Shown here one piece after another: positions 1-12,805 of a stretch of 64,000 bases of DNA. The DNA lies in the NCBI RefSeq assembly GCF_001509405.1, contig NZ_CP011502.1, positions 2,046,001-2,110,000 on the forward strand, written 5' to 3'. The notes under the pieces are model-generated. The model worked only from the letters and a program-made list of their open reading frames with translations. It did not search any database and was not told the DNA's origin. Numbering within the stretch: position 1 is the stretch's first letter; every line of letters begins with the position of its first letter. Position numbers and translations under genes: made by a program. This DNA is from Aeromicrobium erythreum (GTDB taxonomy: Bacteria > Actinomycetota > Actinomycetes > Propionibacteriales > Nocardioidaceae).

Positions 1-1364
1 ATCTCGTCGGGCGTGGCGCCGGCGCGGATCGCGTCCATGACCTTCTTCAGGCGGCCGTCGTGCGGGCGCCTGATCTCCTCGAGCAGGCTCGCCTTGTCGA
101 GCTCGACCCACTCCTTGCTCCAGTCGAACTCCGCACCCGGGCGCTCCAGCGAGCGCAGCGCCTTCTGCAGCGCCTCGGTGAAGCTGCGGCCGATGGCCAT
201 CGCCTCGCCCACGGACTTCATGTGCGTCGTGAGGGTCGAGTCGGCCGCGGGGAACTTCTCGAACGCGAACCGCGGCACCTTGACCACGACGTAGTCGAGC
301 GTCGGCTCGAACGACGCGGGCGTCTCGCGCGTGATGTCGTTCGGGATCTCGTCGAGCGTGTAGCCGATGGCCACCTTCGCGGCGATCTTCGCGATCGGGA
401 AGCCCGTGGCCTTGGAGGCCAGCGCCGAGGACCGCGACACGCGCGGGTTCATCTCGATGACGACGATGCGCCCGTTCTCGGGGTTGACCGCGAACTGGAT
501 GTTGCAGCCGCCGGTGTCGACGCCGACCTCGCGGATGACGCCCAGGGAGATGTCGCGCAGCCGCTGGTACTCGACGTCGGTGAGCGTCAGGGCCGGGGCG
601 ACGGTGATCGAGTCGCCCGTGTGCACGCCGACCGGGTCGAAGTTCTCGATCGAGCAGACGATCACCACGTTGTCGGCGGTGTCGCGCATGACCTCGAGCT
701 CGTACTCCTTCCAGCCGAGGATCGACTCCTCCAGGAGCACCTCGGTGGTGGGGCTCAGCGCGAGACCGGACCCGGCGATGCGGTGCAGGTCCTCCTCGTC
801 GTAGGCCAGGCCCGAGCCGGACCCACCCATCGTGAACGACGGGCGCACGACGACGGGGTAGCCGCCCAGCTGCTCGACGCCGGCGAGGCACTCGTCCATC
901 GTGTGGCAGATGACCGAGCGGGCCACCTCCGCGCCCCACTCCTTCGGCAGGCCCTCGACGATCCGCTTGAAGATCTCGCGGTTCTCGCCCTTCTCGATCG
1001 CCTCGACCGACGCGCCGATCAGCTCGACGCCGTACTTCTCGAGCGTCCCGGCCTTGTCGAGCGCGATGGCCGCGTTCAGCGCGGTCTGGCCGCCGAGGGT
1101 GGCGAGCAGGGCGTCGGGGCGCTCCTTCGCGATCACCTTCTCGACGAACTCGGGCGTGATCGGCTCGACGTACGTGGCGTCGGCGAACTCGGGGTCGGTC
1201 ATGATCGTCGCCGGGTTGGAGTTCACGAGGATCACGCGGATGCCCTCCTCGCGGAGGACGCGGCACGCCTGGGTGCCGGAGTAGTCGAACTCGCAGGCCT
1301 GCCCGATGACGATCGGGCCGGAGCCGATGACGAGGATCGAGGAGATGTCGGTGCGCTTGGGCAT
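1..1364 (-). CDS. carB: carbamoyl-phosphate synthase large subunit, N-terminal part (cut by window edge)
   Basis: About 454 N-terminal residues are visible and the rest lies beyond base 1, so the gene is partial because of the window and not broken. The family is usually about 1,100 residues. CarB makes carbamoyl phosphate from bicarbonate, ATP and ammonia delivered by CarA, feeding pyrimidine and arginine synthesis. The start [20 protein letters not shown] is characteristic, followed by the first ATP-grasp domain ([15 protein letters not shown], then [20 protein letters not shown]). The ATG overlaps the carA stop as ATGA, so translation is probably coupled. It is the last visible gene of pyrR-pyrB-pyrC-carA-carB. 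Confidence 0.97.
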   Translation of the reverse strand, partial: MPKRTDISSILVIGSGPIVIGQACEFDYSGTQACRVLREEGIRVILVNSNPATIMTDPEFADATYVEPITPEFVEKVIAKERPDALLATLGGQTALNAAIALDKAGTLEKYGVELIGASVEAIEKGENREIFKRIVEGLPKEWGAEVARSVICHTMDECLAGVEQLGGYPVVVRPSFTMGGSGSGLAYDEEDLHRIAGSGLALSPTTEVLLEESILGWKEYELEVMRDTADNVVIVCSIENFDPVGVHTGDSITVAPALTLTDVEYQRLRDISLGVIREVGVDTGGCNIQFAVNPENGRIVVIEMNPRVSRSSALASKATGFPIAKIAAKVAIGYTLDEIPNDITRETPASFEPTLDYVVVKVPRFAFEKFPAADSTLTTHMKSVGEAMAIGRSFTEALQKALRSLERPGAEFDWSKEWVELDKASLLEEIRRPHDGRLKKVMDAIRAGATPDE

Positions 1365-2551
1365 CAGTCGGTCACCTTCGCGTGGTCGGGGGCGTGGTCG
1401 GCCATGAGCTGGACGAACCGGTCGAACAGGTACGCCGCGTCGTGCGGTCCGGCGGCGGCCTCCGGGTGGTACTGGACGCTGAACGCGGGTCCGTCGACGA
1501 GCGCGACGCCCTCGACGACCTGGTCGTTGAGCCCGACGTGGGTCACGTGCGCGTCGCCGTAGGGCGTCTCGAACGTCCCGTCGAGCGGTGCGTCGACCGC
1601 GAAGCCGTGGTTCTGGCTGGTGATCTCGACCTTGCCCGTCGTGCGGTCCTGCACCGGCTGGTTGATGCCGCGGTGCCCGTACTTCAGCTTGTACGTGCCG
1701 CGACCGAGGGCGCGGCCGAGCATCTGGTTGCCCAGGCAGATCCCGAAGTAGGGGATGCGCCGCTCGAGCACCTCGCGCAGCACGCCGACGACGTGGTCGG
1801 CGGTGGCCGGGTCGCCAGGCCCGTTGGACATGAAGACACCGTCGGGCTGCACACCCAGCACGTCGTCGATGGTCGACGACGCGGGCAGCACGTGCACCTC
1901 GATGCCCCGCTCGGCCAGGCGGCGCGGAGTCATGCCCTTGATGCCGAGGTCGACGGCGGCCACGGTGAACCGCTTCTCCCCCACCGCGGGCACCACGTAC
2001 GGCTCGGGCGTCGTGACGTCGTCGAGGAAGCTGGAGCCCTCCATCGAGGGCGCCTCGTTCACGAGCGCGACGAGCGCGTCGAGCGAGCCCCCGACGTGCT
2101 GCGGGTCGCTGCTGATCGCGGCGCGCATCGAGCCCCGCTCGCGCAGGTGACGCGTGAGGGCGCGGGTGTCGACCGCGCTGATGCCGACGACGCCCTGCTC
2201 GGTCAGCAGGTCGTCGAGCGACCGGTTCGAGCGCCAGCTGCTGCGCACCCGGGAGGGATCGCGCACGACGTAGCCGTCGACCCACACGCGTCTGGACTCG
2301 AAGTCCTCGTCGTTGACGCCGGTGTTGCCGATGTGCGGCGCCGTCATGACGACGATCTGGCCGCGGTAGGAGGGGTCGGTCAGCGTCTCCTGGTAGCCGG
2401 TCATCCCGGTGGCGAAGACGATCTCGGCGATCGTCGTGCCCTGCGCGCCGAAGGACTTGCCGCGGAACGCGCGACCGTCCTCGAGCACGAGCACGGCGGG
2501 GGCGCCGGGCTCCGCGCGGCGCGAGGAGCCGCTTTCGTCGGTGTGGGTCAT
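1364..2551 (-). CDS. carA: carbamoyl-phosphate synthase small (glutaminase) subunit
   Basis: This 395-residue protein hydrolyses glutamine and channels ammonia to CarB. The N-terminal CarA domain contains [15 protein letters not shown] and [15 protein letters not shown]. The C-terminal class I amidotransferase domain has the nucleophile in YFGICLGNQ (Cys near residue 271) and the His-Glu pair in [12 protein letters not shown] (near 360). Length and motifs are normal. Start and stop overlap pyrC and carB by 4 and 1-4 bases, which fits a single pyr transcript. Confidence 0.97.
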   Translation of the reverse strand: MTHTDESGSSRRAEPGAPAVLVLEDGRAFRGKSFGAQGTTIAEIVFATGMTGYQETLTDPSYRGQIVVMTAPHIGNTGVNDEDFESRRVWVDGYVVRDPSRVRSSWRSNRSLDDLLTEQGVVGISAVDTRALTRHLRERGSMRAAISSDPQHVGGSLDALVALVNEAPSMEGSSFLDDVTTPEPYVVPAVGEKRFTVAAVDLGIKGMTPRRLAERGIEVHVLPASSTIDDVLGVQPDGVFMSNGPGDPATADHVVGVLREVLERRIPYFGICLGNQMLGRALGRGTYKLKYGHRGINQPVQDRTTGKVEITSQNHGFAVDAPLDGTFETPYGDAHVTHVGLNDQVVEGVALVDGPAFSVQYHPEAAAGPHDAAYLFDRFVQLMADHAPDHAKVTD

Positions 2552-3851
2552 GCGTGGACTCCTTCGGTCAGCTCGCCGGACAGGACGGTGGGGACGCCGC
2601 GCAGGAACGTGGCGACGACCCGGCCGGGCAGCTCGTGCCCGGCGTAGGGGGTGTTGCGCGACAGCGACGCGGTGTCACCGGGCGTGACGGTGCGCGTCGC
2701 GGACGGGTCGTAGAGGACGACGTGCGCCGGCTCGCCGACGGCCAGCGGGCGGCCGTGCTCGGCGACCCGGCCGATGCGCGCCGGGCGCGCCGACATCGCC
2801 TCGGCGACCTGCTCCCAGGTGAGGGCGCCGGTGTCGACCATCGTCTGCTGCACGATCGACAGCGCCGTCTCGAGGCCGATCATCCCGAAGGCGGCGGCCG
2901 CGAACTCGCACTCCTTGTCCTCCATCGGGTGCGGTGCGTGGTCGGTCGCGACGATGTCGATCGTGCCGTCGGCCAGGCCCTCGCGGACCGCGGCGACGTC
3001 GTCGGCGGTGCGCAGCGGCGGGTTGACCTTGTAGATCGGGTCGTAGCTGCGGACCAGCTCGTCGGTGAGGAGCAGGTGGTGCGGCGTGACCTCCGCGGTC
3101 ACGTCGATGCCCCGGCTCTTCGCCCAGCGGACGATCTCGACGGAGCCGCGCGTGGAAAGGTGGCAGACGTGCAGGCGGGAGCCGACGTGCTCGGCGAGCA
3201 GGACGTCGCGGGCGATGATCGCCTCCTCGGCGACCGCCGGCCAGCCCACCAGGCCGAGCTCGCCCGACAGCGCGCCCTCATTCATCTGAGCGCCCTCGGT
3301 GAGCCGCGGCTCCTGTGCGTGCTGCGCCACGACGCCGTCGAAGGCCTTGACGTACTCGAGCGCGCGGCGCATCAGCACCGCGTCGGACACGCAGATGCCG
3401 TCGTCGGAGAAGACGCGCACGCCTGCGGCGGAGTCGGCCATGGCGCCCAGCTCGGCGAGGCGCTCGCCCTTCAGCCCGACGGTGACGGCGCCGACGGGCT
3501 GGACGTCGCAGAAGCCGCCCTCGCGGCCGAGGCGCCAGACCTGCTCCACGACGCCCGCGGTGTCGGCGACCGGCGAGGTGTTCGCCATCGCGTGCACGCA
3601 GGTGAACCCTCCGCGCGCGGCGGACTGCGTGCCGGTGAGCACCGTCTCGGCGTCCTCGCGGCCCGGCTCGCGCAGGTGGGTGTGCAGGTCGACGAGACCG
3701 GGCAGCGCGACGAGGCCGTCGGCGTCGACCACCGTGACGTCCTGCGCGTCGACGTCGAGGTCGGCGCCGATCGCGACGATCACGCCGTCGCGCAGCAGCA
3801 GGTCGGTGGGGTCGCCGCCGAGCGGTCGCGCGTCGCGGAGGAGGTAGGCGG

Positions 3852-3855
<4 letters not shown>
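2548..3855 (-). CDS. pyrC: dihydroorotase
   Basis: A 435-residue amidohydrolase that cyclises carbamoyl-aspartate to dihydroorotate. The metal-binding HxH lies in [12 protein letters not shown] (near residue 55), and the late metal/catalytic motif is ATDHAPH (near 305). The open frame extends further upstream, but the ATG at 3855 begins a normal family N-terminus ([14 protein letters not shown]) and overlaps the pyrB stop by four bases. Upstream codons lie inside pyrB and look like out-of-frame coding sequence. Middle gene of the pyrimidine operon. Confidence 0.96.
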
Positions 3856-6507
<2,652 letters not shown>

Positions 6508-6637
6508 GGAGGAAGCGTCGCACGCGCGAGGTCCGACGAGGTCGTGGACAAGTTCAGGACCTTCGGATGGTCTCGAAACCGCTGGAATCAGAGCAAGAAC
6601 AGGACCCGATCGACTGTGCTTTCGAACGTCTTTTCGG

Positions 6638-6643
6638 TATCAT
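6638..6643 (+). promoter_or_regulatory. -10 element, leaderless arrangement
   Basis: TATCAT followed by exactly six bases (GGAGAC) and the ATG at 6650. The six bases include GGAG, so a conventional ribosome-binding site cannot be excluded. The surrounding 6590-6650 is noticeably less GC-rich than neighbouring DNA. Confidence 0.5.
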
Positions 6644-6649
6644 GGAGAC

Positions 6650-7822
6650 ATGTCCAGCACGCAGCTCGCCGACCGGCTCGAGGCCGTCGCCGCCGAGCTG
6701 CGCGCCTACCCGACGCCCACCGATGCGTTGCGGCTGCTGCAGGGACTCTCGAACGCGATCGACGCGGAGAAGGTGGTCCTGGTCGCGGAGGTCGATGAGC
6801 ACCGGGACTTCGAGGCCGAGGGTTGCTCGAGCCTGAAGAACTGGCTGCGTGACCAGCTCCACCTCGACGGCAGACAGGCGGGCCAGCTGGTCCGCTCCGG
6901 CCGGACCCTGCGGGACATGCCCGACCTGGAGTCACTCGCCGTCGAAGGTGCCGTCTCCCTGGACCACGTCGACGCGTTCACCTACGCCGCCAAGCACATC
7001 GACCCGATGGTCGTCGAGCAGTGCATGAACCCACTGCTCGACCTGGCCACCCACGCGGCACCCACGACCGTGCGTCAAGCCGTCAAGAAGTTGCGCGCCA
7101 CCGCCCACCCCGACGAGCTCGACGAGGCCTGGATCAAGGGCATGGACCGCCACGACCTCAAGGTCTCCGTCGTCGGCGACGGCGTCGCCGTCACCGGGTT
7201 CCTGCCCTTCGACACCGGCACCAAGCTCAAGACCGTCCTGCAGTCACTGTCCGCGCCCACCTGCGCCGAGGACGACCGACCCGTCAGCATCCGCCGCGTC
7301 ACCGCCCTCGACGCCCTGCTGTCCTCGGTACTCGACTCCGGCCTGCCCCAGGACAAGGGCGTGCGCCCCCACGTGGACCTGACCGTCGACCTGTCCCGGC
7401 TCGCTCACAACCCCGAGACCGCCACCGCCGAGCTCGCCGGCTTCGGCACCATCGGCCCCACGCAGCTGCAGCAGATGCTCTGCGACGCCGACCTCACCCC
7501 CATCCTGACCGCCGGCAGACACGCCGTCCTCGACGTCGGCAGAACCCACCGCCTCGCCACACCCCACCAACGCAAGGCCGTCGTCAACCGACAAGGTGGC
7601 ACCTGCGCCGGACCCGGCTGCCACGGACCCGTCGTCCACGTCCACCACGTCGAGTACTGGTCCGACGGCGGACCCACCGACCTCGCCAACCTCATCGGGC
7701 TCTGCCCCAGATGCCATTCCGCGGTGCACCAAGGGTTCTTCACCATCGACCCCGACACCCACCAGACCCACCGCACCCTGCGCACCCAACGCACCAGTAC
7801 CCGCCGCGCCCGAGCCGGCTGA
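6650..7822 (+). CDS. DUF222 / HNH endonuclease domain protein (13E12 family)
   Basis: A 390-residue protein with an N-terminal DUF222 region (about 1-300) and a C-terminal HNH nuclease domain. The HNH part shows TCAGPGCHGP, the HVHHVEYWSDGGPT core and LCPRCHSAVHQ, so both zinc-knuckle cysteine pairs and the HH catalytic pair are intact. Such proteins are abundant in actinobacteria (the M. tuberculosis 13E12 repeats), often in many copies; their role is unknown and a mobile or homing origin has been suspected. The start at 6650 is used because the frame further upstream overlaps the divergent gene's promoter region. A strong hairpin follows the stop. Confidence 0.9.
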   Translation: MSSTQLADRLEAVAAELRAYPTPTDALRLLQGLSNAIDAEKVVLVAEVDEHRDFEAEGCSSLKNWLRDQLHLDGRQAGQLVRSGRTLRDMPDLESLAVEGAVSLDHVDAFTYAAKHIDPMVVEQCMNPLLDLATHAAPTTVRQAVKKLRATAHPDELDEAWIKGMDRHDLKVSVVGDGVAVTGFLPFDTGTKLKTVLQSLSAPTCAEDDRPVSIRRVTALDALLSSVLDSGLPQDKGVRPHVDLTVDLSRLAHNPETATAELAGFGTIGPTQLQQMLCDADLTPILTAGRHAVLDVGRTHRLATPHQRKAVVNRQGGTCAGPGCHGPVVHVHHVEYWSDGGPTDLANLIGLCPRCHSAVHQGFFTIDPDTHQTHRTLRTQRTSTRRARAG

Positions 7823-7824
7823 GG

Positions 7825-7862
7825 GCCTGGAGAACGTCGGACCCCCGCCCGACACTCCAGGC
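7825..7862 (+). terminator. hairpin terminator after the DUF222-HNH gene
   Basis: Arms GCCTGGAG (7825-7832) and CTCCAGGC (7855-7862) pair perfectly, with an inner GTCGG/CCGAC stem. It begins three bases after the TGA. No U tract follows, as is common in high-GC actinobacteria. Confidence 0.65.
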
Positions 7863-7931
7863 TCGCCGGCCACCCGCGCGTGCTCATGCGGCTCTACCTT
7901 CGCGGCTGAGGGCGCCGCCGACCAGGTCTCC

Positions 7932-7937
7932 TAGGGT
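7932..7937 (+). promoter_or_regulatory. -10 element, leaderless arrangement
   Basis: TAGGGT, then six bases (GGGCGC), then the GTG start at 7944. No Shine-Dalgarno sequence lies in the gap, so a leaderless transcript is likely. Confidence 0.55.
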
Positions 7938-7943
7938 GGGCGC

Positions 7944-9818
7944 GTGCACGACACCCCGGCCCCTCGCTCGTCAGCGCGACGCTGGGGCCGGCTCCGCGTC
8001 CCCACGCTCGTCCTGACCTTCGGCCCCGCCGTCATGGTCGCGCTGGTCGTCCTGCTCACCTGGACAGAGTCCGCTGGCTACCTGCCCACCCTCGAACAGG
8101 TCGTCTCCTGGGAGGAGACCGCCGGCTCCGTCACGTTCGGACTCTTCGCCGCCGCCGTCGTCCTCGCCTGGTGGGCCCCGCGCGTCGCCGCCGTCCTCAC
8201 CCTCGTCGCCCTCTCACCCCTCGGCGACCCAGGCCCCGGGTTCGTCGTCCGGCACCTGTGGCTCGGTTGGCTCGCCGTCGTCGTCGCCGACGTCATGCTC
8301 CGGCGCGCCCAGGCACGGGTGGGCCGCCCCGCAGGCCACCCGCTGCCGGACGACGTGCTGAGCCTCGGCCGTCGCAGCGACCCCTGGCGTGTGCCACGGC
8401 GCGTGACCGCAGGCCTCCTCGTCGTCGCGAGCCTCACCGCGATGCTCCTCTGGCTCGACCGCCGCGCCACCTTCATCGACCTCGGTGAGCGCGGCCGTCC
8501 TGCCGCCGCCGTCGTCACCGGCGTCGACACGTTCGAGGACAGCCTGGACGTCCGCGTCGGCTCCCGGACGTACGACTTCTGGGTCGACGACGCGAGCACC
8601 TACCGCGAGGGCCAGGACGTCACCGTCATGGTCGACCCGCTCGGCGAGGAACGACCGTGGGGGCTCGGCAACGCCGACCCCGACGACTGGTCGATGCTCC
8701 CGATGCTCACCGGAGTCCTCCTGGGAGTCGCGGTGCTCCTCAGCGCCGCCGGCCCCGTACGCAAGGCGCGACTGCTGCTCCAGTTGGCTCCCGGGCGACC
8801 CGGCTGGGACGTCGAGGTCGAGCCGTACGGCCCCCACCTGCTCGTGAGGCCGCTCGACGACGACCGGCCCGTCGCCCTGCTCCTCACGCCGGAGCCCCTC
8901 GACGAGCGACCGGGAGGGCTGCCGCCCTGGCTGAAGAGCTGGTGGCCCTCCGAGCTCTGGTTCCCGGATGCGTGGATCGGCGACCCGAGCACCCTCGACG
9001 ACGTCTGGGACGAGATCGACGGGGACGACGACGCCCCGCAGGACGCTCCCGCACGTCGTCCGGCGACGGTGCACGGACTCGAGCGTCTCGGCGGCGCCAC
9101 CCTCGTGGTCCTCGAGGACGGCACGGGACTGCTGTCCACCCGCGCGTCGCGCGACCCTGTCACGGTCGGCTCCCTCGCGCACCGGGTCGGCGACGCGCTG
9201 GACGGGCTCGGCCGATCCCGGCAGTCCCTGCGCGTCGAGCCCACGCCTCGCCATCCACGGACGACCTCGACGGCCCGTGACGCCGGGCGCCCCTCGCCGC
9301 TGCGCCACCTGCTGCCGCTGGTCTCCGCGCTGGTCCCCATCGGTGCCGTGGGCGTCTTCCTCACCGTGCTGTGGTTCTGGCGCACCCTCCCTCCTGAGGA
9401 GGGGGTCCCGGGCTGGTTCCTCGTGGTGCTCGCTGCGGCGTTCGTCGGAGAGGGCGCTGCGCGACTGCTCCACCTCGGCGCCCGTCCGGTCACGACGTAC
9501 GAGGGTGTCGTGCAGCTGCACGACGTCTACACGACGCTGCACGTGCCGGGGACCCTCGTCGCCGACGTACGCCGACGGCCCTGGTACCTCGCGATCGACA
9601 TCGCCGGCACCCGGAAGACCGTGAGCGTGCACGACCGGCCCGCGTGGGGTCGGCTCGACGCCATGGCCGACGACGTGCGTCAGTGCGCCGAGACGTCGAC
9701 GGTCGACGGCACGGTCAGGCGACGACCCAACGCCGGTGTCCTCGCCGCCCTACTCGGCGCGAGTGCTGTCGTCGGCGCCACCTGGATCGCCACCGGCGGC
9801 ATGCTGCCGCTCGTGTGA
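7944..9818 (+). CDS. hypothetical multi-pass membrane protein
   Basis: A 624-residue protein of unknown function. The N-terminal third has hydrophobic segments at about 20-42, 58-75, 80-112 and 150-172. An extracytoplasmic stretch (about 175-255, with TYDFWVDDASTYREGQDVTV, beta-rich) and another segment near 255-270 follow. The middle is soluble, and two more helices lie near 455-480 and 487-510, with a C-terminal one at about 598-620. VTVMVDPLGEERPW resembles the DUF3592-like folds of actinobacterial membrane proteins, a weak similarity only. GTG start. Convergent with the osmolyte transporter. Confidence 0.8.
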   Translation: MHDTPAPRSSARRWGRLRVPTLVLTFGPAVMVALVVLLTWTESAGYLPTLEQVVSWEETAGSVTFGLFAAAVVLAWWAPRVAAVLTLVALSPLGDPGPGFVVRHLWLGWLAVVVADVMLRRAQARVGRPAGHPLPDDVLSLGRRSDPWRVPRRVTAGLLVVASLTAMLLWLDRRATFIDLGERGRPAAAVVTGVDTFEDSLDVRVGSRTYDFWVDDASTYREGQDVTVMVDPLGEERPWGLGNADPDDWSMLPMLTGVLLGVAVLLSAAGPVRKARLLLQLAPGRPGWDVEVEPYGPHLLVRPLDDDRPVALLLTPEPLDERPGGLPPWLKSWWPSELWFPDAWIGDPSTLDDVWDEIDGDDDAPQDAPARRPATVHGLERLGGATLVVLEDGTGLLSTRASRDPVTVGSLAHRVGDALDGLGRSRQSLRVEPTPRHPRTTSTARDAGRPSPLRHLLPLVSALVPIGAVGVFLTVLWFWRTLPPEEGVPGWFLVVLAAAFVGEGAARLLHLGARPVTTYEGVVQLHDVYTTLHVPGTLVADVRRRPWYLAIDIAGTRKTVSVHDRPAWGRLDAMADDVRQCAETSTVDGTVRRRPNAGVLAALLGASAVVGATWIATGGMLPLV

Positions 9819-9841
9819 GTCGCCGTCCAACGGACCGCGCG

Positions 9842-10810
9842 CTACTGCACCAGCCCCTCGGACTTCAGCCAGTCCCGCGCGACGATGGCCGGGTCCTGGC
9901 CCTCGACATCGACCTTGGCGTTCAGCTCGAGCATGACGTCGTTGGTCAGCTTCGGGAGCACCTGGGCGAAGATCTCCTCCACCTCGGGGTGCTCCTTCAA
10001 GAACGACGTGCGGGCGACGAAGCTCAGGTTGTACAACGGGAAGAACTCCTTGTCGTCCTCCAGCACCCGCAGCTTCAGCCCCGGGATGCGGCCGTCGGTC
10101 GTGAACACCTCGCCGAAGTTGCAGGTGCCGCGCGCGGTCGCCGTGTAGATGACGCCCGTGTCGAGGGTCGTCACCTTGCCGAGGTCGGCCTCGGTGAGTC
10201 CGTACGTCTTCAGCATCGGGACGAAGCCGTCGTCGCGCTTGGCGAACTCGCTCTCGACGCAGAACGTGCGCTGGTCCTTCGGCAGGTCCTTCAGCTGCGA
10301 GAGCTTGGTGATGCCGAGCTCCTCGCCCTTCTTCTCGGCGATCGCGAACGCGTACGTGTTGTTCATGGGGGCGTAGGGCAGCCAGGTCAGCCCGTTCTTC
10401 AGGTCCGCGTCGTAGACGGCCTTGTACTGCTGCTCCTCGCCCTTCACCGGCTTCTGGTTGCCGAGGTAGTTGATCCAGCCGGTGCCCGTGTACTCCGGGG
10501 AGATGTCGACGCGACCGTCGAGCAGCGCCTGGCGGACGCCGAAGCTGCCGGGCGTGTTGCTGAGGTTCGTGACGTCGGCACCGGCCACGCTCAGCACCGT
10601 CGACATCATGTTGCCGAGCACGAGCTGCTCGGTGAAGTCCTTCGCCGCCACGGTGACCGGGACGCCCTCGAGCGACTTCACCCGCTTGATGGTGCCGGGC
10701 TCGGCGCCGAGCACCGCTCCCGACGCCGACTGCAGGCCGCAGCCGGCCAACCCCAGGCAGGCCAGGGCGACGGCGGACGTGACGAGCTTGCTGCGCAGGT
10801 GACCTCGCAC
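9842..10810 (-). CDS. glycine betaine/choline-type ABC transporter substrate-binding lipoprotein
   Basis: A 322-residue lipoprotein with signal peptide and lipobox LAGC (Cys near residue 24). The body is the OpuAC/OsmF-like fold: VTVAAKDFTEQLVLGNM, VDISPEYTGTGWINYLG and ATARGTCNFGEVFTTDGRI are typical. It should bind quaternary-ammonium osmolytes outside the membrane and hand them to the two permeases. The stop is 23 bases from the convergent membrane-protein gene. The GTG start lies one base after the upstream permease stop. The exact ligand cannot be told from sequence alone. Confidence 0.9.
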   Translation of the reverse strand: MRGHLRSKLVTSAVALACLGLAGCGLQSASGAVLGAEPGTIKRVKSLEGVPVTVAAKDFTEQLVLGNMMSTVLSVAGADVTNLSNTPGSFGVRQALLDGRVDISPEYTGTGWINYLGNQKPVKGEEQQYKAVYDADLKNGLTWLPYAPMNNTYAFAIAEKKGEELGITKLSQLKDLPKDQRTFCVESEFAKRDDGFVPMLKTYGLTEADLGKVTTLDTGVIYTATARGTCNFGEVFTTDGRIPGLKLRVLEDDKEFFPLYNLSFVARTSFLKEHPEVEEIFAQVLPKLTNDVMLELNAKVDVEGQDPAIVARDWLKSEGLVQ

Positions 10811-10811
10811 G

Positions 10812-11615
10812 TCAGCCCACTCCCTTCGGGGCGGCGGCGATCTCGACGAGACGCGCCAGCCAGTCGATGAACAGGGCCAGGGCCGCGACCAGGATCGCGC
10901 CGACCACCAGCACGACGTCCTGCTGCAGCTTGATGCCGGTGGTGATCAGCTCACCGAGACCCCCGGCGCCGGTGAACGACGCCAGGGCCGCGGTGCCGAC
11001 GATCAGCACCAGGGCGGTACGGACGCCGGCGACGATGACGCGCAGCGCGAGCGGCAGCTCGACGCGCACGAGGGTGCCGCCCGCCGAGACGCCCATGCCG
11101 CGCGACGCCTCGACCAGACGCTGGTCGACGCCGTCGAGACCGGTGACCGTGTTGGCCACGATCGGCAGGATGCCGTACACCGCGAGGGCGACGATCGCGC
11201 CCGTGGCGCCCACGTCGAAGATCACGGAGCCGAGGGCGATGAGGCCGATCGCCGGGGCGGCCTGCCCGAAGCCGGCGACGGTGATGATCGGCTTGGAGAA
11301 GCGTCGCATCGGACCCCGCGTCAACGCGATGCCGAGCGGGATCGCGACCAGGCAGGTCAGGAGCGTCGCGACGAGGCTGATGAACAGGTGCTGCCCGGTC
11401 AGGTCGAGCAGGTTGTCGACCGTGAGCGAGCGGCGCTCCACGTCGGTGACGTCCGCGGTGTTCACGTAGACCAGGCAACCGACGACCGCGGCGACGACGA
11501 CGAGCGGCTGGCCGATCCAGCGACCGATGCCCGGACGGTCGACGGTGACGGTCGGGGTCGCCGCCTCGCCCCGCACGGCCGCGTCGTTCGCCGGACCGGC
11601 GGTGGTGGCGCTCAC
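10812..11615 (-). CDS. osmolyte ABC transporter permease (OpuC type)
   Basis: A 267-residue inner-membrane permease with about six helices. The EAA loop is VDQRLVEASRGMGVSAGGTL, typical of ProW/OpuCB permeases (which begin G-[VL]-[DP]-x-x-L-x-EA). The last part, ASFTGAGGLGELITTGI, is also diagnostic. The N-terminal 35 residues are a cytoplasmic Ala/Thr-rich tail. It overlaps the ATPase stop by four bases. Confidence 0.9.
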   Translation of the reverse strand: MSATTAGPANDAAVRGEAATPTVTVDRPGIGRWIGQPLVVVAAVVGCLVYVNTADVTDVERRSLTVDNLLDLTGQHLFISLVATLLTCLVAIPLGIALTRGPMRRFSKPIITVAGFGQAAPAIGLIALGSVIFDVGATGAIVALAVYGILPIVANTVTGLDGVDQRLVEASRGMGVSAGGTLVRVELPLALRVIVAGVRTALVLIVGTAALASFTGAGGLGELITTGIKLQQDVVLVVGAILVAALALFIDWLARLVEIAAAPKGVG

Positions 11616-12805
11616 GGCTGCACCGGGTCGACGTCCGCAGCGCTGCTGCTGAGCTGCTGCATCGCCTGCATGATCGTCTCGACGCGGATGACGCCTTGGT
11701 AGACGTTGCGCCGACCCGTGACCACGACGACGCCGTGCGACGACGTGAGCATCTCATCGAGCGCGTCGTTGAGGGTCGAGGCGGAGCTGACGGTCTCGAG
11801 CTCCAGGTCGCGTGACACGCGGTCGAGCGCGCCGCCCCGCTCGAGCTCGCGGACGGAGACCCACCGCTGCGGGCGCTCCTGCGCGTCGAGGACGATCACC
11901 CAGTCGCGACCCTTGGCGCGGGCGTCCTGCGCAGCCGCGGCTGCGTCGCCGCCGACGTGCGCGACGGCGGCCTCGTGCAGCTCGACGTCACGCACGCGGG
12001 TGAGCGTCAGCTGCTTCAGGGCGGCACCGTGGCCGACGAAGCCCTCGACGAACTCGTTCGCCGGCGACGTCAGGATGGCCTCGGGCGTGTCGTACTGGAC
12101 GATCCGCGAGCCGACGTCGAGGATCGCGATGCGGTCGCCGAGCTTCACGGCCTCGTCGAAGTCGTGCGTGACGAACACGATCGTCTTGCGCAGCTCCTCC
12201 TGCAGGCGCAGGAGCTCGTCCTGCAGCCGCTGGCGGGTGATGGGGTCGACGGCGCCGAACGGCTCGTCCATCAGCAGCACCGGCGGGTCGGCCGCCAAGG
12301 CCCGGGCCACGCCGACGCGCTGCTGCTGGCCGCCGGACAGCTCCCGGGGGTACCGGTCGCGGTACTGCTCGGGGTCGAGGTTCACCAGGTCGAGCAGCTC
12401 GTCGACGCGCGCGGCGACGCGGTCCTTCTTCCAGCCGAGCAGCCGCGGCACGATCGCGATGTTCTCGGCGACCGTGTAGTGCGGGAACAGCCCGGCGCCC
12501 TGGATGACGTAGCCGATGCGTCGGCGCAGGTCGTCGGCGTCCTGGTCGGTGACGTCCTCGTCGCCGATGTAGATGCGACCGCTGGTCGGCTCGATGAGCC
12601 GGTTGATCATCTTCATCGTCGTGGTCTTGCCGCAGCCCGACGGGCCGACGAGCATGACGATCTCGCCGGCGGGGATCTCGAGCGTCACGTCGTCGACGGC
12701 CGCGCCGGACTGGCCCGAGTACTTCTTGGTGACGTTCTCGAGCAGGATGCGCTGCCCGTGCGACTGCTGCCCGGACGTGGTGGTGGTCGTGGTGGTCTCA
12801 GACAC
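11612..12805 (-). CDS. osmolyte ABC transporter ATPase with CBS domains
   Basis: A 397-residue ATPase of the ProV/OpuCA class. Walker A GPSGCGKTTT (near 55), signature LSGGQQQR, Walker B VLLMDEPFGAVD and the H-loop FVTHDFDEA are intact. The C-terminal 120 residues form a CBS pair (TVSSASTLNDALDEMLTSSH and MTGRRNVYQGVI-like strands), which in OpuA senses ionic strength or cyclic dinucleotides. The N-terminus carries a Thr run (TTTTTTT) before the ATPase core. It overlaps the next permease by 8 bases. Confidence 0.93.
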   Translation of the reverse strand: MSETTTTTTTSGQQSHGQRILLENVTKKYSGQSGAAVDDVTLEIPAGEIVMLVGPSGCGKTTTMKMINRLIEPTSGRIYIGDEDVTDQDADDLRRRIGYVIQGAGLFPHYTVAENIAIVPRLLGWKKDRVAARVDELLDLVNLDPEQYRDRYPRELSGGQQQRVGVARALAADPPVLLMDEPFGAVDPITRQRLQDELLRLQEELRKTIVFVTHDFDEAVKLGDRIAILDVGSRIVQYDTPEAILTSPANEFVEGFVGHGAALKQLTLTRVRDVELHEAAVAHVGGDAAAAAQDARAKGRDWVIVLDAQERPQRWVSVRELERGGALDRVSRDLELETVSSASTLNDALDEMLTSSHGVVVVTGRRNVYQGVIRVETIMQAMQQLSSSAADVDPVQP